A stretch of 64,000 nt of DNA from Nocardioides sp. SR21. GTDB lineage: Bacteria; Actinomycetota; Actinomycetes; Propionibacteriales; Nocardioidaceae. Where the stretch lies: assembly GCF_022761125.1 (NCBI RefSeq), contig NZ_JAKWJR010000013.1, positions 62,001-126,000 on the forward strand. The letters are read 5' to 3'. Positions within the stretch are counted from its first letter, which is position 1. Each line of letters opens with the position of its first letter. A program made the position numbers and the translations under genes. The notes below the pieces were generated by a model. It made no database searches. It was not told the origin of the DNA and saw only the letters and a program-made list of their open reading frames with translations. Shown piece by piece: positions 1-7,796 of this stretch.

Positions 1-1779
1 CAGCCGCTCGGCGACCTGGCCCTCGTCGCGCAGGGTGGCGAGGTACCACGGCGTCGAGCCGAGCGACTCGCTGATCCGCCGGAAGCCGAACAGCCCGGCG
101 TCCGGGTCGGGCGCGTCGGCGAACCAGCCGAGCAGCACCGGCAGCAGCGTGCGCTGGATCTGCGAGGCGCGGGTGACGCCGGTGGTGAGCGCCTCCAGGT
201 GCCGCAGCGCGCCCTGCGGGTCGAGGAAGCCGAGCGCGGCGAGCCGGTTCTCGGCGGCCTCGGGCGAGAGCCGCGCCTCGTCGCCGGGGATCTTCGCGAC
301 CGCGGACAGCAGCGGGCGGTAGAAGAGCTTCTCGTGCAGCCGGCGTACCTCCCGGCGGTGGTGCTGCCAGGTCTTGTTGAGGACGGTGACCGGGTCCTTG
401 AAGAAGCCCATGCTCCGGCCCAGCCGGCGCAGCGACACCTCGTCCTCGGGGACCACGTGGAGGCGGCGCAGCCGATGCAGCTGGATCCGGTGCTCGAGCG
501 TGCGCAGGAACGCGTAGGCCTCGTGCAGTGCCTCGCCGTCCTCGCGGCCGACGTACCCGCCGTTGGTCAGCTCGGCCAGCGCGCTCAGCGTCGTCGGCGG
601 GCGGACCCGCTCGTCGGCGCGGCCGTGCACCAGCTGGAGCAGCTGCACGGCGAACTCCACGTCGCGCAGCCCGCCGGAGCCGAGCTTGAGCTGGCGCTCG
701 GCGTCCTTGGCCGGGATGTGCTCGACCACGCGCCGGCGCATCGCCTGGGTGTCCTCGACGAAGCCGTCGCGCTCGGCCGCCGACCAGACCATCGGGCTGG
801 TCTCGTCGACGAACTCCTGCGCGAGCGCGAGGTCGCCGGCGATCGGGCGCGCCTTGAGGAGCGCCTGGAACTCCCAGGTCTTCGCCCAGCGCTCGTAGTA
901 GCCGCGGTGGCTGGCGATCGTGCGGGTCAGCGGTCCGGCCTTGCCCTCGGGGCGCAGCGCAGCGTCGACCTGCCAGATCGTCCCCTCCTGGGTGTGGTCG
1001 GAGCAGATCCGGATCAGGTGGCTGGCCAGCTGGGTCGCGGCGCGGAGCGTCCCGGCCTCGTCCTGCTCCCCCGCCTCGGTCGGCGCGTGCGCGAAGATCA
1101 CGTCCACGTCGGACACGTAGTTGAGCTCGTGCCCACCGCACTTGCCCATCGCGATCACCGCGAGCCGGGCCAGGTCGGCGTCCGCGCCGACCCGCTGCCG
1201 GGCGATCGCCAGCGCGGCGTCGAGCGTCCCGGCCGCGAGGTCGGAGAGCTCGGCCGCGGTGTCGTCGACGGCCAGGTGGTGGGCCAGGTCGCGGGCGGCG
1301 AGCCGGACCAGCCAGCGGCGGTACTCGACGCGCAGGACGTCCACGGCCTCGGCGTCGGGCAGCGTCGCGGTCGGCGCGGGCGAGGTCGGGTCGGCTCCCA
1401 CCGCGCGGAGCAGCGAGGCGCGGACGGCCCACGCCGCGGGCCGGGTGGAGCCCAGCGCGGGGTCGGTGAGCTGGCTCCACTGCTCGGGGTGCCGCACCAG
1501 GTGGTCGGTCAGCCCCTCGCTGGCACCGAGCACTGAGAGCAGCCGCATCGCGGTGCCCTCGTCGTTGACCAGCACGTCGAGCAGGTCGGCGGGGTCCTGG
1601 AGCACGTCGACGAGCCGGATCAGCCCGTCCAGCGCCTCGTCGGGATCCGCGGTGCGCGCGATCAGCGGCGCCAGCGGCTCGGCCGCGTCACCGAGCCGGG
1701 TCAGGGCGGCGACTGCGGCGTCCGGGTCGAGGAAGCCCAGCCGCGACAGGCTGCCCGCGCTGGTGACCGGCCGGATCAT
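1..1779 (-). CDS. glnE: glutamine synthetase adenylyltransferase GlnE, 3'-truncated by window edge
   Basis: The enzyme adenylylates and de-adenylylates glutamine synthetase in response to nitrogen status. Only the N-terminal 593 residues are present; family members have about 1000, so the gene continues past the left edge. Residues 212-228 read GKCGGHELNYVSDVDVI, the first nucleotidyltransferase motif with its G-G and paired Asp. A KLGSGGLRDVEF stretch follows, the usual continuation of the N-terminal domain. The ATG overlaps the stop of the upstream amidotransferase gene as ATGA, so translation is probably coupled. It is the last visible gene of a glnA2-led operon, an arrangement known from M. 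tuberculosis. Confidence 0.95.
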   Translation of the reverse strand, partial: MIRPVTSAGSLSRLGFLDPDAAVAALTRLGDAAEPLAPLIARTADPDEALDGLIRLVDVLQDPADLLDVLVNDEGTAMRLLSVLGASEGLTDHLVRHPEQWSQLTDPALGSTRPAAWAVRASLLRAVGADPTSPAPTATLPDAEAVDVLRVEYRRWLVRLAARDLAHHLAVDDTAAELSDLAAGTLDAALAIARQRVGADADLARLAVIAMGKCGGHELNYVSDVDVIFAHAPTEAGEQDEAGTLRAATQLASHLIRICSDHTQEGTIWQVDAALRPEGKAGPLTRTIASHRGYYERWAKTWEFQALLKARPIAGDLALAQEFVDETSPMVWSAAERDGFVEDTQAMRRRVVEHIPAKDAERQLKLGSGGLRDVEFAVQLLQLVHGRADERVRPPTTLSALAELTNGGYVGREDGEALHEAYAFLRTLEHRIQLHRLRRLHVVPEDEVSLRRLGRSMGFFKDPVTVLNKTWQHHRREVRRLHEKLFYRPLLSAVAKIPGDEARLSPEAAENRLAALGFLDPQGALRHLEALTTGVTRASQIQRTLLPVLLGWFADAPDPDAGLFGFRRISESLGSTPWYLATLRDEGQVAERL

Positions 1780-2498
1780 CGTGCGGACTTCGCCAGCTCG
1801 GCAAACCCTTCGGCGAGCGGTCGCCACGCGTCGTCGAGCTCCGCCCGTGCGGCGTCGATGTCGCGCAGCACCCCGTCGGTGTCGATGCCACGGGTCTCGT
1901 GCGAGCCGCGGTCGTCCTCGGCCCACGGGCGCAGGATCGGCTCGTCGACCTCGGGGTGCAGCTGGACGCCCCACATCAGTGGTGCGTAACGCGCCACCTG
2001 CACCTCGCCGTGCTCGGTCTCGGCCAGCAAGGTCGCGTCGTCGGGCAGCCGGATCACGATGTCGTCGTTCCACTGCACGCCCCGGCGTGGGGTGGCGAGC
2101 GGACCGACGAGCCGGTCGTCGCGGGCCGCCTCGGTCCAGCCGACGCCCAGGAGGCCGACCTGCTGGCCGCGCGGGTTCCGCTCGACCGTCCCGCCGAGCG
2201 CGACCGCGATCAGCTGGTGGCCGAGGCAGATGCCGAGCGTCGGCAGGTCGGTGTCGCGCGCGTCACGGATGACGTCCTTCACCGGCCCGAGCCACGCGTG
2301 CTTCTCGTCGTCGTTGGCGCCCATCGGGCCGCCGAGCACGAGCAGCGCGTCGTACGTCGCGATCGCGGGCAGCACGTCGTCGGCGTACGGCCGGCACACC
2401 ACGACGTCGCATCCCGCCGCGTCGAGCCAGTCGCCGACGAGGGCGACCGGGCACTCGGCGTCGTGCTCGATGACCAGCACCGTCGGGCGGATCGTCAC
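1776..2498 (-). CDS. class I glutamine amidotransferase (GMP synthase-like)
   Basis: A 240-residue stand-alone class I glutamine amidotransferase domain that would release ammonia from glutamine or cleave a related gamma-glutamyl bond. The nucleophile elbow is LGICLGHQ with Cys91. The His-Glu pair is in GVQLHPE (His181, Glu183), so the triad is intact. No synthetase domain is attached. The start is GTG, overlapping the stop of the upstream membrane-protein gene as GTGA, and the stop overlaps glnE as ATGA. Its place between glnA2 and glnE suggests a role in glutamine or polyamine-type gamma-glutamyl metabolism, but the substrate cannot be read from the sequence. Confidence 0.9.
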   Translation of the reverse strand: MTIRPTVLVIEHDAECPVALVGDWLDAAGCDVVVCRPYADDVLPAIATYDALLVLGGPMGANDDEKHAWLGPVKDVIRDARDTDLPTLGICLGHQLIAVALGGTVERNPRGQQVGLLGVGWTEAARDDRLVGPLATPRRGVQWNDDIVIRLPDDATLLAETEHGEVQVARYAPLMWGVQLHPEVDEPILRPWAEDDRGSHETRGIDTDGVLRDIDAARAELDDAWRPLAEGFAELAKSAR

Positions 2499-2857
2499 GG
2501 AGCCACCCGCTCCTGCGACAGCGTCACGAACAGCAGGCCGACCCCGGTGATCGCGGTGAGCAGGCCCAGGTAGAACAGCCCGATCAGCGGCACGGAGAAC
2601 AGGAGGGTGAGCACGGCGGTGAGGATCACCAGGCGCCGCGCACCCGGCGACTCCGCCAGCACCGCGGCGCGAGCCCGCCACGCACTGGCGGCCAGGCAGA
2701 GGCCGAGACCGAGGACGATGAAGCCGAACCGCACGTAGTCGTCACCCAGGATCAGCGGCACGGACACGACCACCATCACGGCGGCGAAGCCGAGCACCAC
2801 GACCAGCAGCCGGCGCAGCGACTTCGCGCGGCTGGGCGTGAGGAACTCGTCGCGCAT
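2495..2857 (-). CDS. small integral membrane protein, unknown function
   Basis: A 120-residue protein I cannot assign to a named family. After a short basic N-terminus (SRAKSLRR) it has about four hydrophobic segments, near residues 16-36, 43-60, 76-94 and 95-112, separated by arginine-containing loops, so it should lie in the cytoplasmic membrane. Its ATG shares one base with the glnA2 stop (TGATG) and its stop overlaps the amidotransferase start (GTGA). It is therefore surely co-translated within the nitrogen operon. A role next to GlnA2 is suggested by position only. Confidence 0.8.
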   Translation of the reverse strand: MRDEFLTPSRAKSLRRLLVVVLGFAAVMVVVSVPLILGDDYVRFGFIVLGLGLCLAASAWRARAAVLAESPGARRLVILTAVLTLLFSVPLIGLFYLGLLTAITGVGLLFVTLSQERVAP

Positions 2858-4194
2858 CAGACCACCGGGAGCATGCGGTCGCGCTCGTGGGCGGACACCT
2901 GACCGCGGTAGTCCTCCCACTCGGCGCGCTTGTTGCGCAGGAAGAAGTCGAAGACCTGCTCCCCCAGCGTCTCGGCCAAAAGCTCGGAGTTCTCGGCGAC
3001 CGCGATCGCCTCGGACAGGCTCTTCGGCAGCGGCTCGATGCCGAGGCTGGTGCGCTCGCGCTCGGTGAGCGACCAGACGTCGTCCTCGGCCTCGCGCGGC
3101 AGCTCGTAGTCCTCCTCGATGCCCTTCATGCCGGCGGCCAGCACGACGGCGAACGCCATGTACGGGTTGCAGGCGGCGTCGACGGTGCGCAGCTCGATGC
3201 GGGTCGACTGGCCCTTGTTGGGCTTGTACATCGGGACCCGGATCATCGCCGAGCGGTTGTTGTGGCCCCAGCAGACGTACGACGGCGCCTCGCCGCCGAA
3301 CATCAGCCGCTTGTAGCTGTTGACCCACTGGTTGGTGACCACGCTGATCTCCGGCGCGTGCCTGAGCACGCCGGCGATGAACTGGCGGCCGGTCTTGGAC
3401 AGCTGGTACTCCGCGCCGGCCTCGAAGAACGCGTTGCGATCGCCCTCGAACAGCGACACGTGCGTGTGCATGCCCGAGCCCGGGTGGGTGGTGAACGGCT
3501 TGGGCATGAACGTCGCCCAGATGCCCTGGCTCAGCGCGACCTCACGGATCACGGTGCGGAACGTCATGATGTTGTCGGCGGTGCTGAGCGCGTCGGCGTA
3601 CCGCAGGTCGATCTCCTGCTGCCCCGGGCCGCCCTCGTGGTGGCTGAACTCCACCGAGATGCCCATCGCCTCGAGCATGGTGATCGCCTCGCGCCGGAAG
3701 TCGGCGCCCATCGACTGCGCGGTGTGGTCGAAGTAGCCGCTGCGGTCGACCGGGATCGGCTCCACGCCGGGCTCCGGCGGCTCCTTGAACAGGTAGAACT
3801 CGATCTCGGGGTGCGTGTAGAAGGTGAAGCCCTTCTCGGCCGCGTTGGACAGCGTCCGCTTCAGCACGTGGCGCGGGTCGGCGTACGACGCGGACCCGTC
3901 GGGCATCTCGATGTCGCAGAACATCCGCGCCGTCGACGGGCCCTCGCCACGCCACGGCAGGATCTGGAACGTCGACGGGTCCGGCTTGGCGAGCATGTCG
4001 GCCTCGTACACGCGGGCGAAGCCCTCGATGGCCGAGCCGTCGAAGCCGATGCCCTCGGCGAACGCGCCCTCGAGCTCGGCCGGTGCCACCGCGACGGACT
4101 TCAGGAAGCCCAGCACGTCGGTGAACCAGAGCCGGACGAACCGGACGTCGCGCTCCTCGAGAGCGCGGAGAACGAAGTCCTCTTGCTTACCCAT
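2857..4194 (-). CDS. glnA2: type I glutamine synthetase GlnA2
   Basis: Glutamine synthetase joins ammonia to glutamate using ATP; this is a 445-residue type I enzyme. Visible family motifs are FDGSAIEGF, the catalytic EIEFYLF, the loop HHEGGPGQQEIDLRY, the ammonia-site segment KPFTTHPGSGMHTHVSL, and the ATP/glutamate segment NNRSAMIRVP. Length, and the position upstream of glnE, match actinobacterial GlnA2 rather than the 470-residue GlnA1. Near the C-terminus, where GlnA1 carries the adenylylated tyrosine, the sequence reads DDVWSLTERER without tyrosine, so this isozyme is probably not the GlnE substrate. It is the first gene of the operon and is preceded by a palindromic repeat. Confidence 0.95.
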   Translation of the reverse strand: MGKQEDFVLRALEERDVRFVRLWFTDVLGFLKSVAVAPAELEGAFAEGIGFDGSAIEGFARVYEADMLAKPDPSTFQILPWRGEGPSTARMFCDIEMPDGSASYADPRHVLKRTLSNAAEKGFTFYTHPEIEFYLFKEPPEPGVEPIPVDRSGYFDHTAQSMGADFRREAITMLEAMGISVEFSHHEGGPGQQEIDLRYADALSTADNIMTFRTVIREVALSQGIWATFMPKPFTTHPGSGMHTHVSLFEGDRNAFFEAGAEYQLSKTGRQFIAGVLRHAPEISVVTNQWVNSYKRLMFGGEAPSYVCWGHNNRSAMIRVPMYKPNKGQSTRIELRTVDAACNPYMAFAVVLAAGMKGIEEDYELPREAEDDVWSLTERERTSLGIEPLPKSLSEAIAVAENSELLAETLGEQVFDFFLRNKRAEWEDYRGQVSAHERDRMLPVV

Positions 4195-4216
4195 GGCCAG
4201 AGCCTAGTGGTGGGCC

Positions 4217-4283
4217 CCGGGCGGTGGTTTCGAGGCTCGCTGGCGCTCGCACCTCGACCACCGTCACGGTGGTTGAGGTGCGA
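4217..4283. repeat. REP-like palindromic element with 18-bp hairpin
   Basis: The 118-bp gap between glnA2 and the next gene holds an 18-bp inverted repeat (4247-4264 with 4266-4283, one mismatch, one-base loop). A second weaker palindrome overlaps it, beginning GGTGGTTTCGAGG at about 4222 and ending in CTCGACCACC. Short palindromes of this GGTGGTTTCGAG type are common in Nocardioides intergenic DNA (general knowledge, not checked). It may act as a terminator for the 4313-4930 gene's readthrough or simply be a mobile REP remnant. Confidence 0.6.
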
Positions 4284-4312
4284 GAAGCCAGCCGTACGTC
4301 CGGCCGGGTGGG

Positions 4313-4930
4313 TCAGGCCGGGCGCTCGCCGCAGATGTTCGCGTCCTGGGAGCCGAGCACGCCGTGCCAGGCGGCACGCATCGGGTCGATCCACTCCTGG
4401 GTGGTGGTCGCGTAGGCGATCGAGCCCGGCACTCGCTCCTGCACGCCGTCCACGCGGACCTTCTCGACCGTGATCGGGAACGTCAGGGAATCGGCGTCGG
4501 TGCCGGCCCAGCAGGCCGAGGCGTTGCGGGTGTGCTTGGCCTCGCGGAGGCCGACCGCGTCGCCGGCCTGCTTCTTGGCGTAGCGCATCGCGACGGTGGT
4601 GACGTAGCCGGTGTGCCCTTCCCAGGGCGCCCGGACCAGCACCGAGAGGCCCTCGGTGCGGTGGGTCGGGACCGTGAAGCGGACGACGTCGTCGCGCACC
4701 TGCTTCTCCTGGGACTCCCAGACGCGCACGCCCCACGGGGCGTCGTCGTCCCAGCGGCCGTTCTGGAGCTGGAGGGTGCAGCCGTCACAGTCGGGGACCT
4801 CGAAGGTGATCGTGGTCGTACGCCGCTCACGCGGCTGGTCGGCGGTCGCGGTGCCGGTGGGCGCTGCGGCGAGGGCGGCGGCGGCGACGGCGGTGGCCGC
4901 GCCGAGTCGGAGGGGGCTCTTCGTGATCAT
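4313..4930 (-). CDS. secreted protein of unknown function
   Basis: A 205-residue exported protein. Residues 1-30 form a signal peptide (MITKSPLRLG, an alanine-rich core, then a TATADQ cleavage region). The mature part is soluble and contains four cysteines, two in VPDCDGCTLQ and two further on (SACWAG, DANICGE), which suggests disulfides outside the cell. I recognise no enzymatic motif. The start is the ATG after the region that would otherwise be arginine-rich noise. It is monocistronic between nadE and glnA2, with 53 bases separating it from the nadE stop. Confidence 0.8.
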   Translation of the reverse strand: MITKSPLRLGAATAVAAAALAAAPTGTATADQPRERRTTTITFEVPDCDGCTLQLQNGRWDDDAPWGVRVWESQEKQVRDDVVRFTVPTHRTEGLSVLVRAPWEGHTGYVTTVAMRYAKKQAGDAVGLREAKHTRNASACWAGTDADSLTFPITVEKVRVDGVQERVPGSIAYATTTQEWIDPMRAAWHGVLGSQDANICGERPA

Positions 4931-4983
4931 GCCGGGGATACGCCCCGGCGGGGCGGCCGGTTGCATCCGGACCGCCGCTGTTC

Positions 4984-7014
4984 TCAGGAGGTCGGGACGT
5001 TCGCCTCGAGCTCGGCCAACCAGGCCGCCGGGCTGGCGTCCGACGGCATCCGCCAGTCGCCCCGGGGCGACATGGTGCCGCCCGCGCTGACCTTGGGCCC
5101 GTTCGGCAGCGCCGAGCGCTTGAACTGGCTGGCGAAGAAGCGGCGTACGAACACCTCGAGCCACTCGCGGATCGTCGCGAGGTCGAACGCGATGCGCCGG
5201 TCGTCCGGGTAGTTGGGCGGCCACTCCCCCGCCTCCGGGTCGTGCCAGGCGTGCCAGGCGAGGAAGGCGATCTTGCTCGGTGCGTAGCCGTAGCGCAGCA
5301 CGTGGAAGAGCGTGAAGTCCTGCAGGGAGTACGGCCCGACCGACTGCTCGGTCGACTGCGGCAGGTGGTCCTCGCGGGTCGGGATCAGCTCGGGGGTGAT
5401 CTCCTGGCCGACGACGTCGAGCAGCACGGCGTTCGTGTCCTCGTCGAACTGGCCGGTGCTGACCACCCAGCGGATCAGGTGCTGGATCAGCGTCTTCGGC
5501 ACGCCGGCGTTCACGTTGTAGTGCGACATCTGGTCGCCCACGCCGTACGTGCACCAGCCGAGCGCGAGCTCCGAGAGGTCGCCGGTCCCGAGGACGATCC
5601 CGCCGCGGTGGTTGGCGAGGCGGAACAGGTAGTCGGTGCGCAGGCCGGCCTGGACGTTCTCGAAGGTGATGTCGTAGACCTCCTCGCCCTTGGCGTAGGG
5701 GTGGTCGAGGTCGGTGAGCATCGCCCGCGCGGCGTCGGTGATGTCGATCTCCTGCATGGTGATGCCGAGCGAGTCGGCGAGCGCCCAGGCGTAGCCCTTG
5801 GTGGCCTCACCGGTCGCGAAGCCCGGCAGGGTGAAGCCGAGGACGTCGCTGCGCGGTCGGCCCAGCCGGTCCATCGCCTTCGCGGCGACGATCAGCGCGT
5901 GGGTGGAGTCGAGTCCGCCGCTGATGCCGATGACGACCTTGGGCTGGCCGATGGCGTGCAGGCGCTGCTCGAGTCCGGAGACCTGGATGTTGTAGGCCTC
6001 GTAGCAGTCCTGGGCCAGACGCTCGGGGTCGTCCGGGACGAACGGGAAGCGGTCCACCTTGCGGCGCAGCCCGATGTCGGCGGTGCTCGGCGCGAGCTCG
6101 AACTCGACCGTGCGGAACTCCGGGGCGACCGAGCGGCGGTTGTCGTCGAACGTGCCGGTCCGCAGCCGCTCGAGGCGGATCCGGTCGAGGTCGACGTCGG
6201 CGATCGCGGCGCGCGGCCCGTCGGGGAACCGGTCGGTCTCCGCGAGCAGCTCGCCGTGCTCGTAGACCATCGTCTGGCCGTCCCACGACAGGTCGGTCGT
6301 GGACTCGCCCTGGCCGCCGGCGGCATAGAGGTACGCCGCGAGGCAGCGGCTGGACGCGGAGCGGGCCAGCAGGTGCCGGTCCTCGGCGCGGCCGACGGTG
6401 ATCGGGCTGCCGGAGATGTTCGCGAGGACGCTCGCGCCGGCGAGCGCTGCCTCCGCGCTCGGCGGGACCGGCACCCACATGTCCTCGCAGACCTCGACGT
6501 GCAGCACGAGCCCGCGCACGTCGACGGCCTCGAACAGCAGGTCCGGCCCGATCGGCACCTCGTGGCCGGCGAGCACCGTCGTACCCCGCACGTCGTCGCC
6601 GGGCGCGAACCACCGGCGCTCGTAGAACTCGCGGTACGTCGGCAGGTAGGACTTCGGGGCGACGCCGAGGATCCGCCCGCGGTGGATGACCACTGCGGCG
6701 TTGAGCACGCGGTTCCCGTGCGCGATCGGGGCGCCGACCACCAGGACCGGCGCGAGGTCCTCTGACGCGGCGACGATCTGGGCGATCGCGTCCGTCACCG
6801 CGTCGAGCAGCGGGTCCTGGAGGAACAGGTCGTCGATGGCGTACCCGCTCAGGCACAGCTCGGGGAAGATCGCGACGGCGACCCCGTCGTCCGAGACGAG
6901 CCGCGCCTGCTCCAGCACCGCGCGGGCGTTGGTCGCGGGGTCCGCGACGCGGATCGGCACCGTGCAGGCCGCGACGCGGGCGAACCCGTGCGCGTAGGCG
7001 GAGTAGAAGTCCAC
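4984..7014 (-). CDS. nadE: glutamine-dependent NAD+ synthetase
   Basis: Converts nicotinic acid adenine dinucleotide to NAD+ with glutamine as nitrogen donor. It has 676 residues, matching the roughly 680 of actinobacterial two-domain NadE. The N-terminal nitrilase-type glutaminase domain shows its triad: Glu52 in FPELCLSG, a lysine in APKSYLP, and cysteine near residue 176 in EVCEDMW. The C-terminal synthetase domain has the ATP pyrophosphatase loop GISGGLDST near residue 362. The chosen start is GTG at 7014, which gives VDFYSAYAHGF, the conserved N-terminus; the longer frame upstream is arginine-rich and not protein-like. Confidence 0.95.
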   Translation of the reverse strand: MDFYSAYAHGFARVAACTVPIRVADPATNARAVLEQARLVSDDGVAVAIFPELCLSGYAIDDLFLQDPLLDAVTDAIAQIVAASEDLAPVLVVGAPIAHGNRVLNAAVVIHRGRILGVAPKSYLPTYREFYERRWFAPGDDVRGTTVLAGHEVPIGPDLLFEAVDVRGLVLHVEVCEDMWVPVPPSAEAALAGASVLANISGSPITVGRAEDRHLLARSASSRCLAAYLYAAGGQGESTTDLSWDGQTMVYEHGELLAETDRFPDGPRAAIADVDLDRIRLERLRTGTFDDNRRSVAPEFRTVEFELAPSTADIGLRRKVDRFPFVPDDPERLAQDCYEAYNIQVSGLEQRLHAIGQPKVVIGISGGLDSTHALIVAAKAMDRLGRPRSDVLGFTLPGFATGEATKGYAWALADSLGITMQEIDITDAARAMLTDLDHPYAKGEEVYDITFENVQAGLRTDYLFRLANHRGGIVLGTGDLSELALGWCTYGVGDQMSHYNVNAGVPKTLIQHLIRWVVSTGQFDEDTNAVLLDVVGQEITPELIPTREDHLPQSTEQSVGPYSLQDFTLFHVLRYGYAPSKIAFLAWHAWHDPEAGEWPPNYPDDRRIAFDLATIREWLEVFVRRFFASQFKRSALPNGPKVSAGGTMSPRGDWRMPSDASPAAWLAELEANVPTS

Positions 7015-7042
7015 GTCGGGGAGTTTCCCACGCGGGCGGGGG

Positions 7043-7792
7043 CTATGTGCGCGCCACCACGCTCCACGCGGTCGCTGAGATCTCGAACGGGCCGTCGGGC
7101 AGCAGCTCGGCGCAGCGCGCCCGCAGCCGCTCCCGCGCGGCATCGTCGAGGCGTGCGACGTGGTCGCCGGCCGGCCCGACGCCGAGCGTGTACGGCTCCC
7201 ACCACTCGTCGAAGCCGGTGTACGGCACGGTCACGGTCAGCGTGCCCTCCCGGACGTCGCGCAGCCCGGCCTCGCGAGCCAGCACCCCGAGGTCGCCCTC
7301 GCCGGTGCCGGGCAGCGTCGCCTCGTCGGCGACTCGCGGGTCGAGGTCCTTGGCCGCCCGCCAGAACGTCGACAGCGGACCGGTTGCGGTGGCGTGGTTC
7401 CACACCGTCGCCCCGACGAGCCCGGCCACCCGGCCCATCTCGGTGAGCCCGGCGACCGGGTCCGACATGAAGTGCACGACCAGGTTGGCGAGCGCCACGT
7501 CGAACACGCCGTCCTCGTACGGCAGGTGCTCCGCCTTGCCCTGCTGGACGTCGACGCCCGGGCAGCGCTCGCGGGCGGCCGCGACGAACGGCGGCGACGG
7601 GTCGAGCGCCGCGACGTGGTCGGCCCCGAGCCGCTCGACCAGGCGGGCGGTCAGGACACCCGGTCCGCACCCGACGTCGACCGCACGCATGCCGCGGCGT
7701 ACCCCTGCCAGCTCGACGAACTGGTCCGCGAGCGGCTCGGAGTAGCGCCCCATGAACCGGTGGTAGCGGTCCGCGGCGACGTCGAAGGCCAC
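7043..7792 (-). CDS. SAM-dependent class I methyltransferase
   Basis: A 249-residue protein with a Rossmann-fold methyltransferase core. Motif I is AVDVGCGPGVLT (about residues 37-48), the acidic residue after beta-2 is in AALDPSP, and motif III-like FDVALANLVVHFM follows. An N-terminal segment MAFDVAADRYHRFMGRY resembles UbiE/Methyltransf_11-type enzymes. The start is GTG. The gene ends 28 bases before nadE and begins 4 bases after the stop of the lipoprotein gene, so it may be cotranscribed with the sigma-factor operon. The methyl acceptor is unknown. Confidence 0.88.
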   Translation of the reverse strand: MAFDVAADRYHRFMGRYSEPLADQFVELAGVRRGMRAVDVGCGPGVLTARLVERLGADHVAALDPSPPFVAAARERCPGVDVQQGKAEHLPYEDGVFDVALANLVVHFMSDPVAGLTEMGRVAGLVGATVWNHATATGPLSTFWRAAKDLDPRVADEATLPGTGEGDLGVLAREAGLRDVREGTLTVTVPYTGFDEWWEPYTLGVGPAGDHVARLDDAARERLRARCAELLPDGPFEISATAWSVVART

Positions 7793-7796
7793 GGGC

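Noticed and set aside
199..1536. A 445-codon plus-strand frame opposite glnE
   Set aside because: Antisense shadow: glnE motifs on the minus strand are unmistakable, and this product is low-complexity Arg/Leu/Val/Asp.
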